This document shows positions 29,601 through 37,801 of a DNA stretch of 64,000 nucleotides, piece after piece; positions within the stretch are counted from its first letter, which is position 1, and each line of letters opens with the position of its first letter. The notes below the pieces were generated by a model. It was given only the letters and a program-made list of their open reading frames with translations, was not told where the DNA came from and ran no database searches. Origin of the DNA: Actinomadura litoris (GTDB lineage: Bacteria; Actinomycetota; Actinomycetes; Streptosporangiales; Streptosporangiaceae); assembly GCF_009733595.1 (NCBI RefSeq), contig NZ_WOFH01000006.1:62001-126000 (forward strand), read 5' to 3'. The position numbers were made by a program, and so were the translations under genes.

Positions 29601-30629
29601 CTAGATCGCCGCTTCCACCAGGTGCAGGTAGGAGTTCACGGGCTGCCTGTTGACGATGCGCAGGTCCGCGTTCTTCACCACCGCGGTGATGGTCTCCGCC
29701 GTGTGCTTGCGGCCGTCGGAGTTCAGCAGGAACAGAAGGTCGGTGCCGGTGGTGAACTTGATCTCCGGGCTGCCGTCGATCATGTTGGTGATGATGAAGA
29801 TGCGGCTGTCCTTGTGGCCCGCCTTGGCGGCGTTCCGCAGGGCCCTCACCGACTTCTCGTCCGCCCATTCGAGGATGTTCTTGAACAGGTAGACGTCGGC
29901 CTGGACGGGGATCTCCTGAAGGCAGTCGCCGCCGACGATGCGGGCGCGGGAGGCGAACTCGCCGCCCTCGCGCAGCCGCGGGTCGGCGTCGGCGACGACG
30001 GGCGGGAGGTCGAACAGGATGCCGTTCAGGTCCCGGTTCTTCGCCAGCAGGGACGTCAGCGTGTAGCCGTGGCCGCCGGCGATGTCGACCAGCGAGCCGA
30101 CACCGCGCAGGTCGAGCGCGGCGGCGACGGCGTTGTTGGCGAGCCTGCTCAGCTCGGTCTGCGCCTTGTTGAACACCTCCGCCGACTCCGGCCACATGGC
30201 GTGCAGGTAGGAGAAGAAGTCCGTGCCGTACTTCTCCTCGAACCCGCCGCGGCCGTTGCGGACGGCCTCCTCAAGGTGCGGCCACAGCTCCCAGGTCCAG
30301 GGCTCGGTGACCCACAGGACGTAGTACTTGAGGCTGTTGGGGTCGCCCTCCCTGAGCAGGCGGGACGTGGAGGTGTGCGCGTACCCCCGCGGCGTCTCGT
30401 TGAAGACGCCGTGCTGCGTCAGCGCGCGCAGGAGCCTCGCCAGCATCTCGGCGTTGACGTTGAGCGCCTTGGCCAGGTCCGCCGGCGACTTCGGGTCGTC
30501 CTCCAGCACCTCGGCGACGCCGATGCGTACGGCGGCCCGGAGCGCCGCGGCGCCCGCGGCGCTGAGCGCGAGCTCCCGCACGCCGATGACCGCGCCGTGA
30601 TCGGCGATGTCCTTCTCCTGGATCGTCAT
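29601..30629 (-). CDS. O-methyltransferase-fold enzyme, copy 1 (type II PKS tailoring)
   Basis: A 342-residue class I SAM methyltransferase of the plant/antibiotic O-methyltransferase family (Methyltransf_2 with N-terminal dimerisation winged helix). The N-terminal domain shows LALSAAGAAALRAAVRIGVAEVL and LARLLRALTQHGVF; the SAM site reads VDIAGGHGYTLTSLL. The usual catalytic-base region is NILEWADEKSV, where Glu replaces the common His. This family includes anthracycline O-methyltransferases and the RdmB-type hydroxylases that use the same fold. ATG 30629 follows GGAGAG; a second ATG 12 bases upstream is possible. It is divergent from the ketoreductase, and its upstream region has 11-bp-spaced heptamers, though weaker than the others. 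Confidence 0.87.
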   Translation of the reverse strand: MTIQEKDIADHGAVIGVRELALSAAGAAALRAAVRIGVAEVLEDDPKSPADLAKALNVNAEMLARLLRALTQHGVFNETPRGYAHTSTSRLLREGDPNSLKYYVLWVTEPWTWELWPHLEEAVRNGRGGFEEKYGTDFFSYLHAMWPESAEVFNKAQTELSRLANNAVAAALDLRGVGSLVDIAGGHGYTLTSLLAKNRDLNGILFDLPPVVADADPRLREGGEFASRARIVGGDCLQEIPVQADVYLFKNILEWADEKSVRALRNAAKAGHKDSRIFIITNMIDGSPEIKFTTGTDLLFLLNSDGRKHTAETITAVVKNADLRIVNRQPVNSYLHLVEAAI

Positions 30630-30691
30630 CGCTCTCTCCATTCGACAATCTTCGTTTTCTGGCCTCCGCAGGTTTCACGGTAGAGGGGCAC

Positions 30692-30720
30692 CCCTCAAGG
30701 AGCGCTGGAGAAATCTTTGA
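30692..30720 (-). promoter_or_regulatory. Possible SARP heptamer array before the O-methyltransferase (weak)
   Basis: Read on the minus strand, TCAAAGA, TCCAGCG and TTGAGGG occur at 11-bp steps. They share register but only part of the TCAAGGC consensus seen before the ketoreductase and KS-alpha. Confidence 0.35.
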
Positions 30721-30752
30721 ATGGGCCGCCGGTGATCATTTGACTTGACCGC

Positions 30753-30781
30753 TCAAGGCGTCCTCAGCAGCAATTCAAGGC
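30753..30781 (+). promoter_or_regulatory. SARP-type heptamer direct repeats before the ketoreductase
   Basis: TCAAGGC (30753), TCAGCAG (30764) and TCAAGGC (30775) follow at exact 11-bp steps, 52 bp before the ketoreductase start. SARP activators such as ActII-ORF4 and DnrI bind heptameric direct repeats with this period. The same heptamer recurs before KS-alpha. Confidence 0.7.
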
Positions 30782-30832
30782 GAGCACCGGACGATGGAGG
30801 ACAGAAACCAACACGACCACCCAGGAGAACAC

Positions 30833-31618
30833 ATGGCAAAGGAACTCGGACGTGTCGCTCTGGTCACCGGCGCCACGAGCGGGATCGGGCTGGCCATCGC
30901 CAATCGGCTGGCCCGCGCCGGGCACCGGGTGTTCATCTGCAGCCGGGACGCCGCCGCCGTCAAGGAAACGGTGGAGGAGCTGCGCGCCAATGGCCACGAG
31001 GCCGACGGCATCGCGTGCGACGTCACCGACGTCGCACAGATCGAGCAGCTGGTCAAGGCCACCACGGACACCTTCGGGCCCATCTCCGTGCTGGTGAACA
31101 ACGCCGGCCGCAGCGGCGGCGGCCCGACGGCGAAGGTCCCGGACGAGCTGTGGTTCGACGTGATCAACGTCAATCTCAACAGCGTCTTCCTGACGACCAA
31201 GCGCGTCCTGTCGGACGGCGGAATGCTCGAACTCGGGCGCGGCCGGATCATCAACATCGCCTCCACTGGAGGAAAGCAGGGCGTTGTCTTCGGCGCGCCC
31301 TATTCGGCGTCCAAGCACGGCGTCGTCGGCTTCACCAAGGCCCTCGGCCTGGAGCTCGCGCGGACGGGCGTCACCGTCAACGCCGTCTGCCCCGGCTATG
31401 TCGAGACCCCGATGGCCCAGCGGGTGCGCGAGGTCTACGCCAATATCTGGGACATCTCCGAGGACGCGGTGCTCGACAAGTTCAACACGAAGATCCCCAT
31501 GGGCCGGTACGGCGACCCGGAGGAGGTCGCCGCGATGGTCGACTATCTGGCCGGCGACGACGCGGCCGTGGTGACGGCGCAGGCGATGAACGTGTGCGGA
31601 GGGCTCGGCAACTACTAG
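30833..31618 (+). CDS. Aromatic polyketide ketoreductase (ActIII-like, C9 reduction)
   Basis: A 261-residue SDR, the same length as actinorhodin ketoreductase. Diagnostic stretches are VTGATSGIGLAIA (NADPH site), NNAGRSGGG, STGGKQGVVFGAPYSASKH with catalytic Ser, Tyr and Lys, GLELARTGVTVNAVCPGYVETPMA, and the ending TAQAMNVCGGLGNY. In known type II systems this enzyme reduces the C9 keto group of the nascent polyketide and helps fix first-ring cyclisation. ATG 30833 follows CCAGGAGAAC; an in-frame ATG at 30794 is less likely. It is transcribed opposite to the rest of the core, behind SARP-like repeats. Its presence excludes a typical non-reduced spore-pigment pathway. Confidence 0.95.
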   Translation: MAKELGRVALVTGATSGIGLAIANRLARAGHRVFICSRDAAAVKETVEELRANGHEADGIACDVTDVAQIEQLVKATTDTFGPISVLVNNAGRSGGGPTAKVPDELWFDVINVNLNSVFLTTKRVLSDGGMLELGRGRIINIASTGGKQGVVFGAPYSASKHGVVGFTKALGLELARTGVTVNAVCPGYVETPMAQRVREVYANIWDISEDAVLDKFNTKIPMGRYGDPEEVAAMVDYLAGDDAAVVTAQAMNVCGGLGNY

Positions 31619-32025
31619 GCCCCGCGACCACCAGGCCCCGGCCCCCGAGCCGTGGGCCGCCGGGCCGCCGACCGTGGTGCCTGGACCTCGCCGGTGGGAG
31701 CGACACCCTCCGGTGAGGACCAGGCCCGCTGGTCACGATTCGCTCGTCGGATCCGCGGCCCCGCCGAACCAGGCCGCCGGGAGCGCGGCCGCCGTTCAGG
31801 AAGCAGGCCCGCCTGTCAGAACTCGCCGGTCGGGAGCGACTCGCCCGCCCACTAACAGGGCCGGCCGGGCGACGGCGACACGCTTATGGAAAAGCGTTCG
31901 GGTGGTCATTCCCTCTGGTGGTTCATGACATTTCGAACTGCATTCCGAACCTGCCGGCGGCGGTCTCGTGCGTCCGCCTTCGATCCACGCGCCAGTCCCC
32001 GTCCAAGGACGGTTGGGGCGCCGGA
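31619..32025. other. 407-bp non-coding interval between the ketoreductase and SARP genes
   Basis: Converging genes flank it and no credible gene is seen. Two related sequences, CTCGCCGGTGGGAGCGAC (near 31688) and CTCGCCGGTCGGGAGCGAC (near 31823), suggest an old internal duplication. A small hairpin ACGCTT-ATGGAA-AAGCGT (31880-31897) could help termination. Confidence 0.55.
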
Positions 32026-32832
32026 TCATCCGGCGCTCAGTTCGTCGAGAGCCGGTGCCCCGTCCAGGGCGGGAGCGCCGTCGAGCAGGGCGTGGTGCAG
32101 CCTTTGCAGACGGGGTGACGGCTCCAGACCGAGTTCGTCCCTCATCCACTTGCGCAGGCTTCGGTAACGCTCCAGTGCCTTGCTCCGCCGGCCCGCCCGG
32201 TAGAGCGCCAGCATGTACAGGGCGTGCAGGTTCTCGTTGTCGTCGTAGCGTGCGGTCAGCGAGGCGAGCTCGCTGAGCGACTGGCGGTGCCGGCCGCGCC
32301 GCAGCTCGGTCTCAAGGCGACACTCCACGACCGTCAGGCGCGACTGTTCGAGCCTGGCGACCTCGGGCTCAAGAACGCGCCCGAGTTCGACGTCGGCGAG
32401 GGCCCTTCCGCGCCACAACGCCAACGCCTTGTCGAAGATGTGGACCGCGCTTTCGTGGTCCCGTGCCTCGAAGGCCGCCATCCCGGCCTGTTCCAGCGAC
32501 TTGTACTCGTACAGGTCGACATCGGCGTCCCGCAGCAGGAGCATGTATCCGCCGTTCCGGGTCAGCAGCACACTGCTGGCGACCTCGGCGGCGGGAATCT
32601 GAAGTGCCTTCGCGAGGTGTTTGCGTACCTGGACCACATAGGTCTGCAATGTGGTCTGCACGCTCTTGGGTGGTTGCGTGTCCCAGATCTCGCTGATCAA
32701 CGAGTTCGTCGACACGACGTCACCCTCGTTCAGCAGCAGGAGCGAAAGCAGTTGGCGCGGCTTGCGCGCCGACGGTGTGGCATCGCGATTGTTATGCGAT
32801 ACCGTAAGTGGTCCCAGAATTCGAACGTCCAT
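32026..32832 (-). CDS. SARP-family pathway activator (OmpR-like HTH + BTAD)
   Basis: A 268-residue protein. The N-terminal OmpR-type winged helix (MDVRILGPLTV, KPRQLLSLLLLNEGDVVS, VQTTLQTYVVQVRKHL) is followed by the bacterial transcriptional activation domain (YEYKSLEQAG, LYMLALYRAGRRSKALERY, RDELGLEPSPRLQRLHHALL). This matches ActII-ORF4/DnrI-type Streptomyces antibiotic regulatory proteins in order and length. ATG 32832 follows GGAG and begins directly at the HTH domain; the open frame upstream is not protein-like. The C-terminal tail contains a short duplicated GAPALD. It should activate the KS-alpha operon and the ketoreductase through the heptamer arrays at 42629-42657 and 30753-30781. 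Confidence 0.94.
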   Translation of the reverse strand: MDVRILGPLTVSHNNRDATPSARKPRQLLSLLLLNEGDVVSTNSLISEIWDTQPPKSVQTTLQTYVVQVRKHLAKALQIPAAEVASSVLLTRNGGYMLLLRDADVDLYEYKSLEQAGMAAFEARDHESAVHIFDKALALWRGRALADVELGRVLEPEVARLEQSRLTVVECRLETELRRGRHRQSLSELASLTARYDDNENLHALYMLALYRAGRRSKALERYRSLRKWMRDELGLEPSPRLQRLHHALLDGAPALDGAPALDELSAG

Positions 32833-33178
32833 CCGTGGCTCCAGATCTCGTGCGCGAATCGAACCCTTCCGGCAGGAGGCGCGTATCGAAGGCGCGGCCC
32901 TCCTCGACCCATGGAACGAAGAACGGGGGTGCCACCACATTGCGAAAGACTCATTCCCGGCCACGACCATCACACCGTGTTCGTGGTGATATACGCCGCG
33001 CAATTGAGTACAGGCAGGGGTGCCCTCAACCCGCGACCGGTGGCCAGGTACGGCCATTTCTGCCAAACGATGTCAGTGTGGCACGTTGAGCGCGCCGGCG
33101 ATGGCCGTCAACAACGTCGTCTCCTCACTGAACTCCCCCCTAAGTGCGTCCTGGCCTCGGCAAACTAATGCCGATAAT
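32833..33178. other. 346-bp SARP promoter region
   Basis: Non-coding interval upstream of the SARP gene and downstream of the flavin oxidase gene, AT-richer than its surroundings, as is common before regulatory genes. No heptamer array like those of the target promoters was seen, so autoactivation is not indicated. No terminator hairpin of note after the oxidase gene was recognised. Confidence 0.5.
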
Positions 33179-34573
33179 TCATGTTACATGAGCATCCCTG
33201 CGAACTGTGGTATCGCTGGGAGGGATGTTGACGTTGCAACTGAACGTGTTCCCAGCGTCATGAACGGCTTTGAGTGCCGCCAGCCTCTCGAAGGCGGCGG
33301 GCTCGTAGCATTCCCGGGCCAGCTCGGCCGCGCCCTGGTCGCCCTGGACGAACCCCGGCGCGCGGCCGACCGTCCACGGCTTCACCGCGCCGATCACGCG
33401 GTCGGCCGTCTCGTGCGCCGCGTCGCGTCCGGGCCCCTGCGGCAGGGTGACCAGGCGCAGCACGTGTGAGGCGTCCCGGTGGCCCACCGCGTTCGCGACC
33501 TCCGGCGGCCGGGGCAGCACGCCGCCGAGGTGGTTGACCTGCACGACCCCGAAGACCCCGGAGCCGGGGCCGACCAGGTCGAGAATGGCGTCCGGCGCCG
33601 CGGCGTCGAATTCGCTCAGCATCGCGTTGGTGCAGAGGAAGTTCCGCGGCTGCTTCGGCTCGTTGTGAATGGTCCCCGAGGCCGTGAAGGGCATTTCCCC
33701 GAGGGTGTCCACGATGCGCGGGCCGAGCGCGCGCAGCGGTTCGACCAGCCGCTCCCCGTTCTGGACGGTTCCGACATAGGCGATCCGGACGTGCGCGAGA
33801 TGCCGTCCGCGCAGCGGCGCGGGCACGGCCGGGACGTCCGGCATCGGAATGAGGCCGATGCTCGACCCCATCGAGTCCGGCACCGTCGCGGTCCATTCCC
33901 GGTAGGTCCTGAACACCGCCGGGAGCAGATCCGTGTCGAAGTACAGGCCGCCGCCGAACAAACGGTCGACCGGGAACAGGTCGAACTCGATTCCGGTGAC
34001 GACGCCGAAGTTCCCCCCGCCGCCCCGCAGCGCCCAGAACAGGTCGTCGCCGGGCGCCACCGTCGCGCACTCGCCGTCGGCGGTGACCACCTCGATCCGC
34101 CGGACGTGGTCGGCCGCGTAGCCGAAGGTGCGGCTGAGCAGGCCGAGCCCGCCGCTGAGGATGTAGCCGACCACGCCGACGTCGGGGGAGGACCCGCTGA
34201 GCGGCGCCAGCCCGTGCTCGCCCGCGGCGTCGATCACCTTCTCCCAGCGGGTCCCCGCCCCCGCCCACGCGGTCCGGGCCGCCGGGTCGACCCGGACGCC
34301 GGACATCCGCGAGGTGTCGATCAGCACGCCGCCCTCGGTCGGGACGTTCAGCCCGTGCCCGGTCGCCTGGACCGCGACGGCCAGGCCGTGCTCGACCGCG
34401 TGCCGGACGGCGCGCACGACGTCGGCGACGCCCTCGGCCCGCACGATCACCGAGGGGCGGTGCAGGTAGGTGCGCTGGACGCCGCTGCGGGCCTCGTCGT
34501 AGCCGGTGTCCCCCGGACCCAGCGCGACGCCGTCCAGCCCGTTCATCAGTTTCATCAGCCCCCGCAGCGTCAT
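33179..34573 (-). CDS. FAD-linked oxidoreductase, BBE/6-hydroxynicotine oxidase type
   Basis: A 464-residue flavoprotein of the VAO/berberine bridge enzyme group. The FAD_binding_4 domain shows VAVQATGHGLNVPTEGG, where the His can form the 8-alpha histidyl-FAD bond, and VGVVGYILSGGLGLLSR. The position of the second covalent link (Cys in BBE enzymes) is occupied by SPDV, so attachment is probably monocovalent. The usual C-terminal BBE motif is degenerate (FSCNVNIPPSD). Such enzymes perform oxidations, dehydrogenations or oxidative cyclisations in antibiotic pathways. ATG 34573 overlaps the SnoaL stop as TGATG. It is the last gene of the PKS operon. Confidence 0.9.
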   Translation of the reverse strand: MTLRGLMKLMNGLDGVALGPGDTGYDEARSGVQRTYLHRPSVIVRAEGVADVVRAVRHAVEHGLAVAVQATGHGLNVPTEGGVLIDTSRMSGVRVDPAARTAWAGAGTRWEKVIDAAGEHGLAPLSGSSPDVGVVGYILSGGLGLLSRTFGYAADHVRRIEVVTADGECATVAPGDDLFWALRGGGGNFGVVTGIEFDLFPVDRLFGGGLYFDTDLLPAVFRTYREWTATVPDSMGSSIGLIPMPDVPAVPAPLRGRHLAHVRIAYVGTVQNGERLVEPLRALGPRIVDTLGEMPFTASGTIHNEPKQPRNFLCTNAMLSEFDAAAPDAILDLVGPGSGVFGVVQVNHLGGVLPRPPEVANAVGHRDASHVLRLVTLPQGPGRDAAHETADRVIGAVKPWTVGRAPGFVQGDQGAAELARECYEPAAFERLAALKAVHDAGNTFSCNVNIPPSDTTVRRDAHVT

Positions 34574-35040
34574 CAGGCGCTCCCGGCCTTCGATTTCGCG
34601 AGCAGGTCGTCGCGCGTGACGGTGCGGTACCGGACGAGCAGTCTCCCGTCCAGGTCGAGCAGTTCGTCGCGCATCACCGTGCTCGTGGTGAGGGTCGTGA
34701 CGCCGTCGATGGTGTCGAACACCGGGACGTAACACGTCGTCCACAGACTTCCGCCCGGAGCGGGCTCGACGATGACGTTGAAAACGAAATGGCGCCGAAT
34801 GGCGCCCTGCTCGTCGAGCCGGGCCACGGCCCCGCTGCCGAGCGCGGTCAGCCCTTCCCGGCCCTCGACCGGATCGGGCAGGCCGTTGGAGACGAAGACG
34901 CCGTCCTCGGTGAAGGTGTCGACCCACGCGGCGATGTCGCCGTCGTCCAGGGCCTGCATCTGCACCGCGTAGAACTGGTCGATCCGGGAGTAGATCTCGG
35001 CGGAAACGGTCGTGTTGGCGGTTTGGACTCTCTGGCTCAT
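34573..35040 (-). CDS. SnoaL-like NTF2-fold protein, copy B
   Basis: A 155-residue protein with IYSRIDQFYAVQMQALDDGDIAAWVDTFTEDGVF, quoted partly, the typical first helix and strand of SnoaL-like proteins (IDQFYAVQMQALDDGD). A later segment (LWTTCYVPVFDTIDG, LLVRYRTVTRDDLL) completes the cone fold. Members act as aldol cyclases, hydroxylation partners or isomerases in aromatic polyketide pathways. It lies between copy C and the flavin oxidase in the operon, overlapping the oxidase start. The AAGGAG site is very close to the ATG. Exact reaction unknown. Confidence 0.85.
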   Translation of the reverse strand: MSQRVQTANTTVSAEIYSRIDQFYAVQMQALDDGDIAAWVDTFTEDGVFVSNGLPDPVEGREGLTALGSGAVARLDEQGAIRRHFVFNVIVEPAPGGSLWTTCYVPVFDTIDGVTTLTTSTVMRDELLDLDGRLLVRYRTVTRDDLLAKSKAGSA

Positions 35041-35051
35041 GGCTCCTTCTC

Positions 35052-35534
35052 TCAACCTAGGGGCACGTTCTGCGGCGCGGCGTTGCGGCCGAGGTCGTCC
35101 CGCTCGATCTCGCGGGACATCACCCGCCAGGTGGTGCCGTGCCGGCGCAGGACGTCGGAGATCATCGCCGCCGACTGGAGGCAGGAGCCCCGCTCGGCGT
35201 CGATGACCAGGAACAGGCCGTAGAACCGCGACACCACGAGGTCGTCGCGTTTGGTGAAGGTGAAGGACTGCACGCAGTGGCGGCGCTGGATCCCCTTCTC
35301 GTGGAAGGACGCGTCGAGCTTCCAGACCTGGGGGACGAAGTCGCTCTTCTTCACCGGCGTGCTGCCGTCGCCGATCACCTTGGTGGTGATCGTCGCGTCG
35401 TCGTCGAAGACGTCCAGCCAGACCTGGGTGTCGCCGCGGTCGCGGGCGTCCAGCTGGTCGAGGTAGAACCTCCTCAGTTCGTAGTAGGTGTCCAGGGAGA
35501 CGGTGTCTCCCCGGTGGGAGCCGACCGGTGTCAT
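35052..35534 (-). CDS. SnoaL-like / dioxygenase beta-subunit-like NTF2-fold protein, copy C
   Basis: A 160-residue NTF2-fold protein. YYELRRFYLDQLDARDRGDTQVWLDVF, quoted in part as FYLDQLDARDRGD, and the long central strand region (SFTFTKRDDLVVSRFYGLF) resemble the beta subunit of ring-hydroxylating dioxygenases as well as SnoaL-like proteins. No alpha subunit (Rieske) gene is near, so a stand-alone role is likelier. It pairs with copy B 11 bp downstream; adjacent different NTF2-fold proteins may form heteromers (inference). GAGGAG precedes the ATG. The ending DDLGRNAAPQNVPLG is also common in actinobacterial homologues of copy C type. Confidence 0.82.
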   Translation of the reverse strand: MTPVGSHRGDTVSLDTYYELRRFYLDQLDARDRGDTQVWLDVFDDDATITTKVIGDGSTPVKKSDFVPQVWKLDASFHEKGIQRRHCVQSFTFTKRDDLVVSRFYGLFLVIDAERGSCLQSAAMISDVLRRHGTTWRVMSREIERDDLGRNAAPQNVPLG

Positions 35535-35577
35535 TGTTCGCTCCTCCTCGAATTTCCCGTTCCAATCACCGCGCCGC

Positions 35578-36504
35578 TCACGCCAGGCACGTCGGCAGGC
35601 CGCCGTTGTACTCGATCACCTCGTTGAAGACGGCGTTGACGTCCACCTCGGCGCCGAGCGGAAGGTCCGGCCGCCGCACCTCCAGAAAGGCGCGGTGCAG
35701 GTTCGCGGCGAGCCGTTCGGAGTCGAGCCATTCGGCGAATTCGCCGGGCCCGTGCTCGCGGGCGGCCTGGAGCGGGGTGATCCCCGCCGCCACGCCCTCC
35801 TCCGCGATGGCGAGGATCCGCCGCATGTAGCGCTCGGTCTGGTCGAAGACCTCGGGGCCGCTGACCCGGCCGTGCCCGCCGACCACCGTCTCGGCCCCGA
35901 AGCCGCGGAGCCGGTCGAGCGTGAGGAGGGTGCCGCGGATCGAGCCCATCATGCAGAACGGGGTGCAGCCCGGCAGCGCCACGTCGCCGACGAACAGCAC
36001 CCGCGCGTCCGGCACCCAGACGACGGTGTCGTTGGTGCTGTGCGCGGGGCCGAGGTGGTGCAGCTCGACCGTCCGGCTCCCGACCCGCAGCGACATGCTC
36101 CGCGCGAACGTGACCGTCGGCTTGGCGAGGGACAGCTCGCCCCACTCGACGTCCGGCCAGATCTTCGTCAGCCCCATCCCGATCGCCTCGACCTCCGCCC
36201 CGAGCAGCTCGTGGGCGATGATCGTGGCGGACGGCGCGAACACGCAGTTGCCGAAGACGTGGTCGCCGTGGCTGTGGGTGTTGACGACCGACCGCACCGG
36301 CCCGTGCCCGAGCCCCTCGGCCTGCTCCCGCAGCGCCTCGGCCCGCGCGCGGGTCGCGGCCGTGTCGATCAGCAGCAGCCCGTCGGGCCCGGCGATCACC
36401 CCGGCGTTGTTGAGGCACCAGGTGCCCGGGGGCTGCAAGAAGGCGTGGACGCCGTCCGCCACCTCGTGCAGCCGCCCGAGCGGGGCGCGGACCGCCGTGC
36501 TCAT
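35578..36504 (-). CDS. Metallo-beta-lactamase-fold polyketide cyclase (ActIV-like)
   Basis: A 308-residue MBL-fold protein. Metal ligands are visible in NTHSHGDHVFGN (HxHxDH), GPAHSTND (His), VLFVGDVALPG (Asp) and GGHGRVSG (His). The N-terminus VADGVHAFLQPPGTWCLNNAG is the type seen in aromatic-polyketide second-ring cyclases such as ActIV, which use this fold. In the actinorhodin paradigm the enzyme closes the second ring after the didomain aromatase. Its start overlaps the aromatase stop (ATGA), supporting a joint role. A generic glyoxalase-like hydrolase is the alternative, but context favours cyclase. Confidence 0.85.
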   Translation of the reverse strand: MSTAVRAPLGRLHEVADGVHAFLQPPGTWCLNNAGVIAGPDGLLLIDTAATRARAEALREQAEGLGHGPVRSVVNTHSHGDHVFGNCVFAPSATIIAHELLGAEVEAIGMGLTKIWPDVEWGELSLAKPTVTFARSMSLRVGSRTVELHHLGPAHSTNDTVVWVPDARVLFVGDVALPGCTPFCMMGSIRGTLLTLDRLRGFGAETVVGGHGRVSGPEVFDQTERYMRRILAIAEEGVAAGITPLQAAREHGPGEFAEWLDSERLAANLHRAFLEVRRPDLPLGAEVDVNAVFNEVIEYNGGLPTCLA

Positions 36505-37454
36505 CGCGCCGCGCCGATCGACGCGGAGTACAGCGACGCGTGCTCCATCGTGACCCGGCTGTTGGCCGACAGCGCGGCGCGGACGCGGCTCGCCGCCTCG
36601 TGCGCCGTGACGTCCGGCCCGTACACCTCGGCGACCCCGGCGGGGTCGAGCAGGAAGGTGTGCGTGGAGCTGATCGAGGCGCCCGACCGGTCGGAGCGGA
36701 ACTCCCACCGGCCGCTGTGCCCGAGCAGCACCTTCGGCGGCTGGGTCTGCTTGTAGACGATCGAGCCGTCCGACAGCATCACCCGGATCGAGCGGGTGGT
36801 GTGGACGGCGCCGTCGGGCGCGCGGGTCCCCATCGTCATGTCCTGGACGCCGCCCGGCTTCTCGATCAGCTCCAGGTCGTTGACGTGGGGGAGCCGCTCG
36901 GGCCAGCGGCCCGCGTCCCAGACGAACTCCCGCGCCGCCTTCGCCGAGCCGGCCAGCTCGATCGTCTCGTCGAAGGTGAGCAGCCAGGGCTCGACGCCGC
37001 CGGGCAGCGCCGCGACGGTCCGCAGCGCCTCCAGCTCCTGGGCGCCGTTGTGGTCCAGCTCCCGGGCGATCCGGTCCCGGGCGTCGGCCTGGTCCGGCGG
37101 CGGGTTGAAGCGGTGTTCGAGGACCACCCGCGTCCGGTCGCCGTCGAGCGGGGCGCAGGTCCAGCCGCCGCCCATGAGGCCGAACAGCGGATTGTCGTGG
37201 TCCTGCCTGAACGACACCCGCCGCGCGGCCGCGTCGAACGCGCGGCGGGAGCGCCAGGTGTTCACCTCGCCGTTCGACACGGTCGCCCAGATCTCGAACC
37301 GGTCGCCCTCCGCCGAGCGCTCCAGCACCCGCGTGTGGACGGTGGGACGGAAGATCACGGGCCACAGCGCGACATTCGTGATCAGTTCGTACACCGTCGA
37401 CGGCGGCGCCTCTATCTCGGTCTCATGGTGCGCGTTGATCTCCGCAGCGGTCAT
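36501..37454 (-). CDS. Didomain aromatase/cyclase (ActVII-like, two SRPBCC domains)
   Basis: A 317-residue protein composed of two Bet v1/START-like halves. The first has VYELITNVALWPVIFRPTVH and EGDRFEIWATVSNGEV; the second repeats the pattern with AREFVWDAGRWPERLPHV and DGAVHTTRSIRVML. This length and duplication match ActVII and other didomain ARO/CYC enzymes, which aromatise the first ring of C9-reduced polyketides. Monodomain TcmN-type enzymes act on non-reduced chains and are half this size. The gene follows the ACP gene by 39 bp and overlaps the MBL cyclase. Confidence in the role is high because the ketoreductase is also present. Confidence 0.93.
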   Translation of the reverse strand: MTAAEINAHHETEIEAPPSTVYELITNVALWPVIFRPTVHTRVLERSAEGDRFEIWATVSNGEVNTWRSRRAFDAAARRVSFRQDHDNPLFGLMGGGWTCAPLDGDRTRVVLEHRFNPPPDQADARDRIARELDHNGAQELEALRTVAALPGGVEPWLLTFDETIELAGSAKAAREFVWDAGRWPERLPHVNDLELIEKPGGVQDMTMGTRAPDGAVHTTRSIRVMLSDGSIVYKQTQPPKVLLGHSGRWEFRSDRSGASISSTHTFLLDPAGVAEVYGPDVTAHEAASRVRAALSANSRVTMEHASLYSASIGAAR

Positions 37455-37493
37455 TTCGCACTCGCCCTCATGTGGTCGCGGTCGGATTTTCCG

Positions 37494-37754
37494 TCAGGTG
37501 GTCGCCTCGATCGAGGAGTTCACCCTGCCGAGGATGAGCCGGAAGGTGCGTAGATCGGTCACCTCCTCGTCGGGGATGTCCACCGCGAAACGCTGCTGGA
37601 TTCGGGCGGCCACCTCCATCAGCGCGAGCGAGTCGTAGCCGAGGTCGTAGAGGTCGGTGTCGATGATCTCCTGCTCCCGGTCCATTCCCTCGACCGCGCC
37701 GGCGGCCTCGATGAGAATCGAGCGCAGATCGTCGTAGTTCATCTGGTCAGCCAT
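37494..37754 (-). CDS. Acyl carrier protein of the type II PKS
   Basis: An 86-residue ACP. The phosphopantetheine attachment serine is in LGYDSLALMEVAARI, the polyketide-type variant of the DSL motif, followed by helix III residues VDIPDEEV. It holds the growing chain on the minimal PKS. GGGGAGAA precedes the ATG. Its place two genes downstream of the ketosynthase pair is unusual: two O-methyltransferase genes intervene, whereas KS-alpha, CLF and ACP are contiguous in most clusters. Confidence 0.95.
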   Translation of the reverse strand: MADQMNYDDLRSILIEAAGAVEGMDREQEIIDTDLYDLGYDSLALMEVAARIQQRFAVDIPDEEVTDLRTFRLILGRVNSSIEATT

Positions 37755-37801
37755 GTTCTCCCCGTGCTTTCCCTTCGCTTCGGCCCTGGTCGAGCGGGCG
37801 C

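Noticed and set aside
31652..31928. Short open frames between the ketoreductase and SARP genes
   Set aside because: No ribosome sites, no conserved features, and overlapping alternatives in several frames.
35052..35534. Reading copy C as the beta subunit of a Rieske dioxygenase
   Set aside because: No Rieske alpha-subunit gene is present in the window, so a stand-alone NTF2-fold role is more likely.
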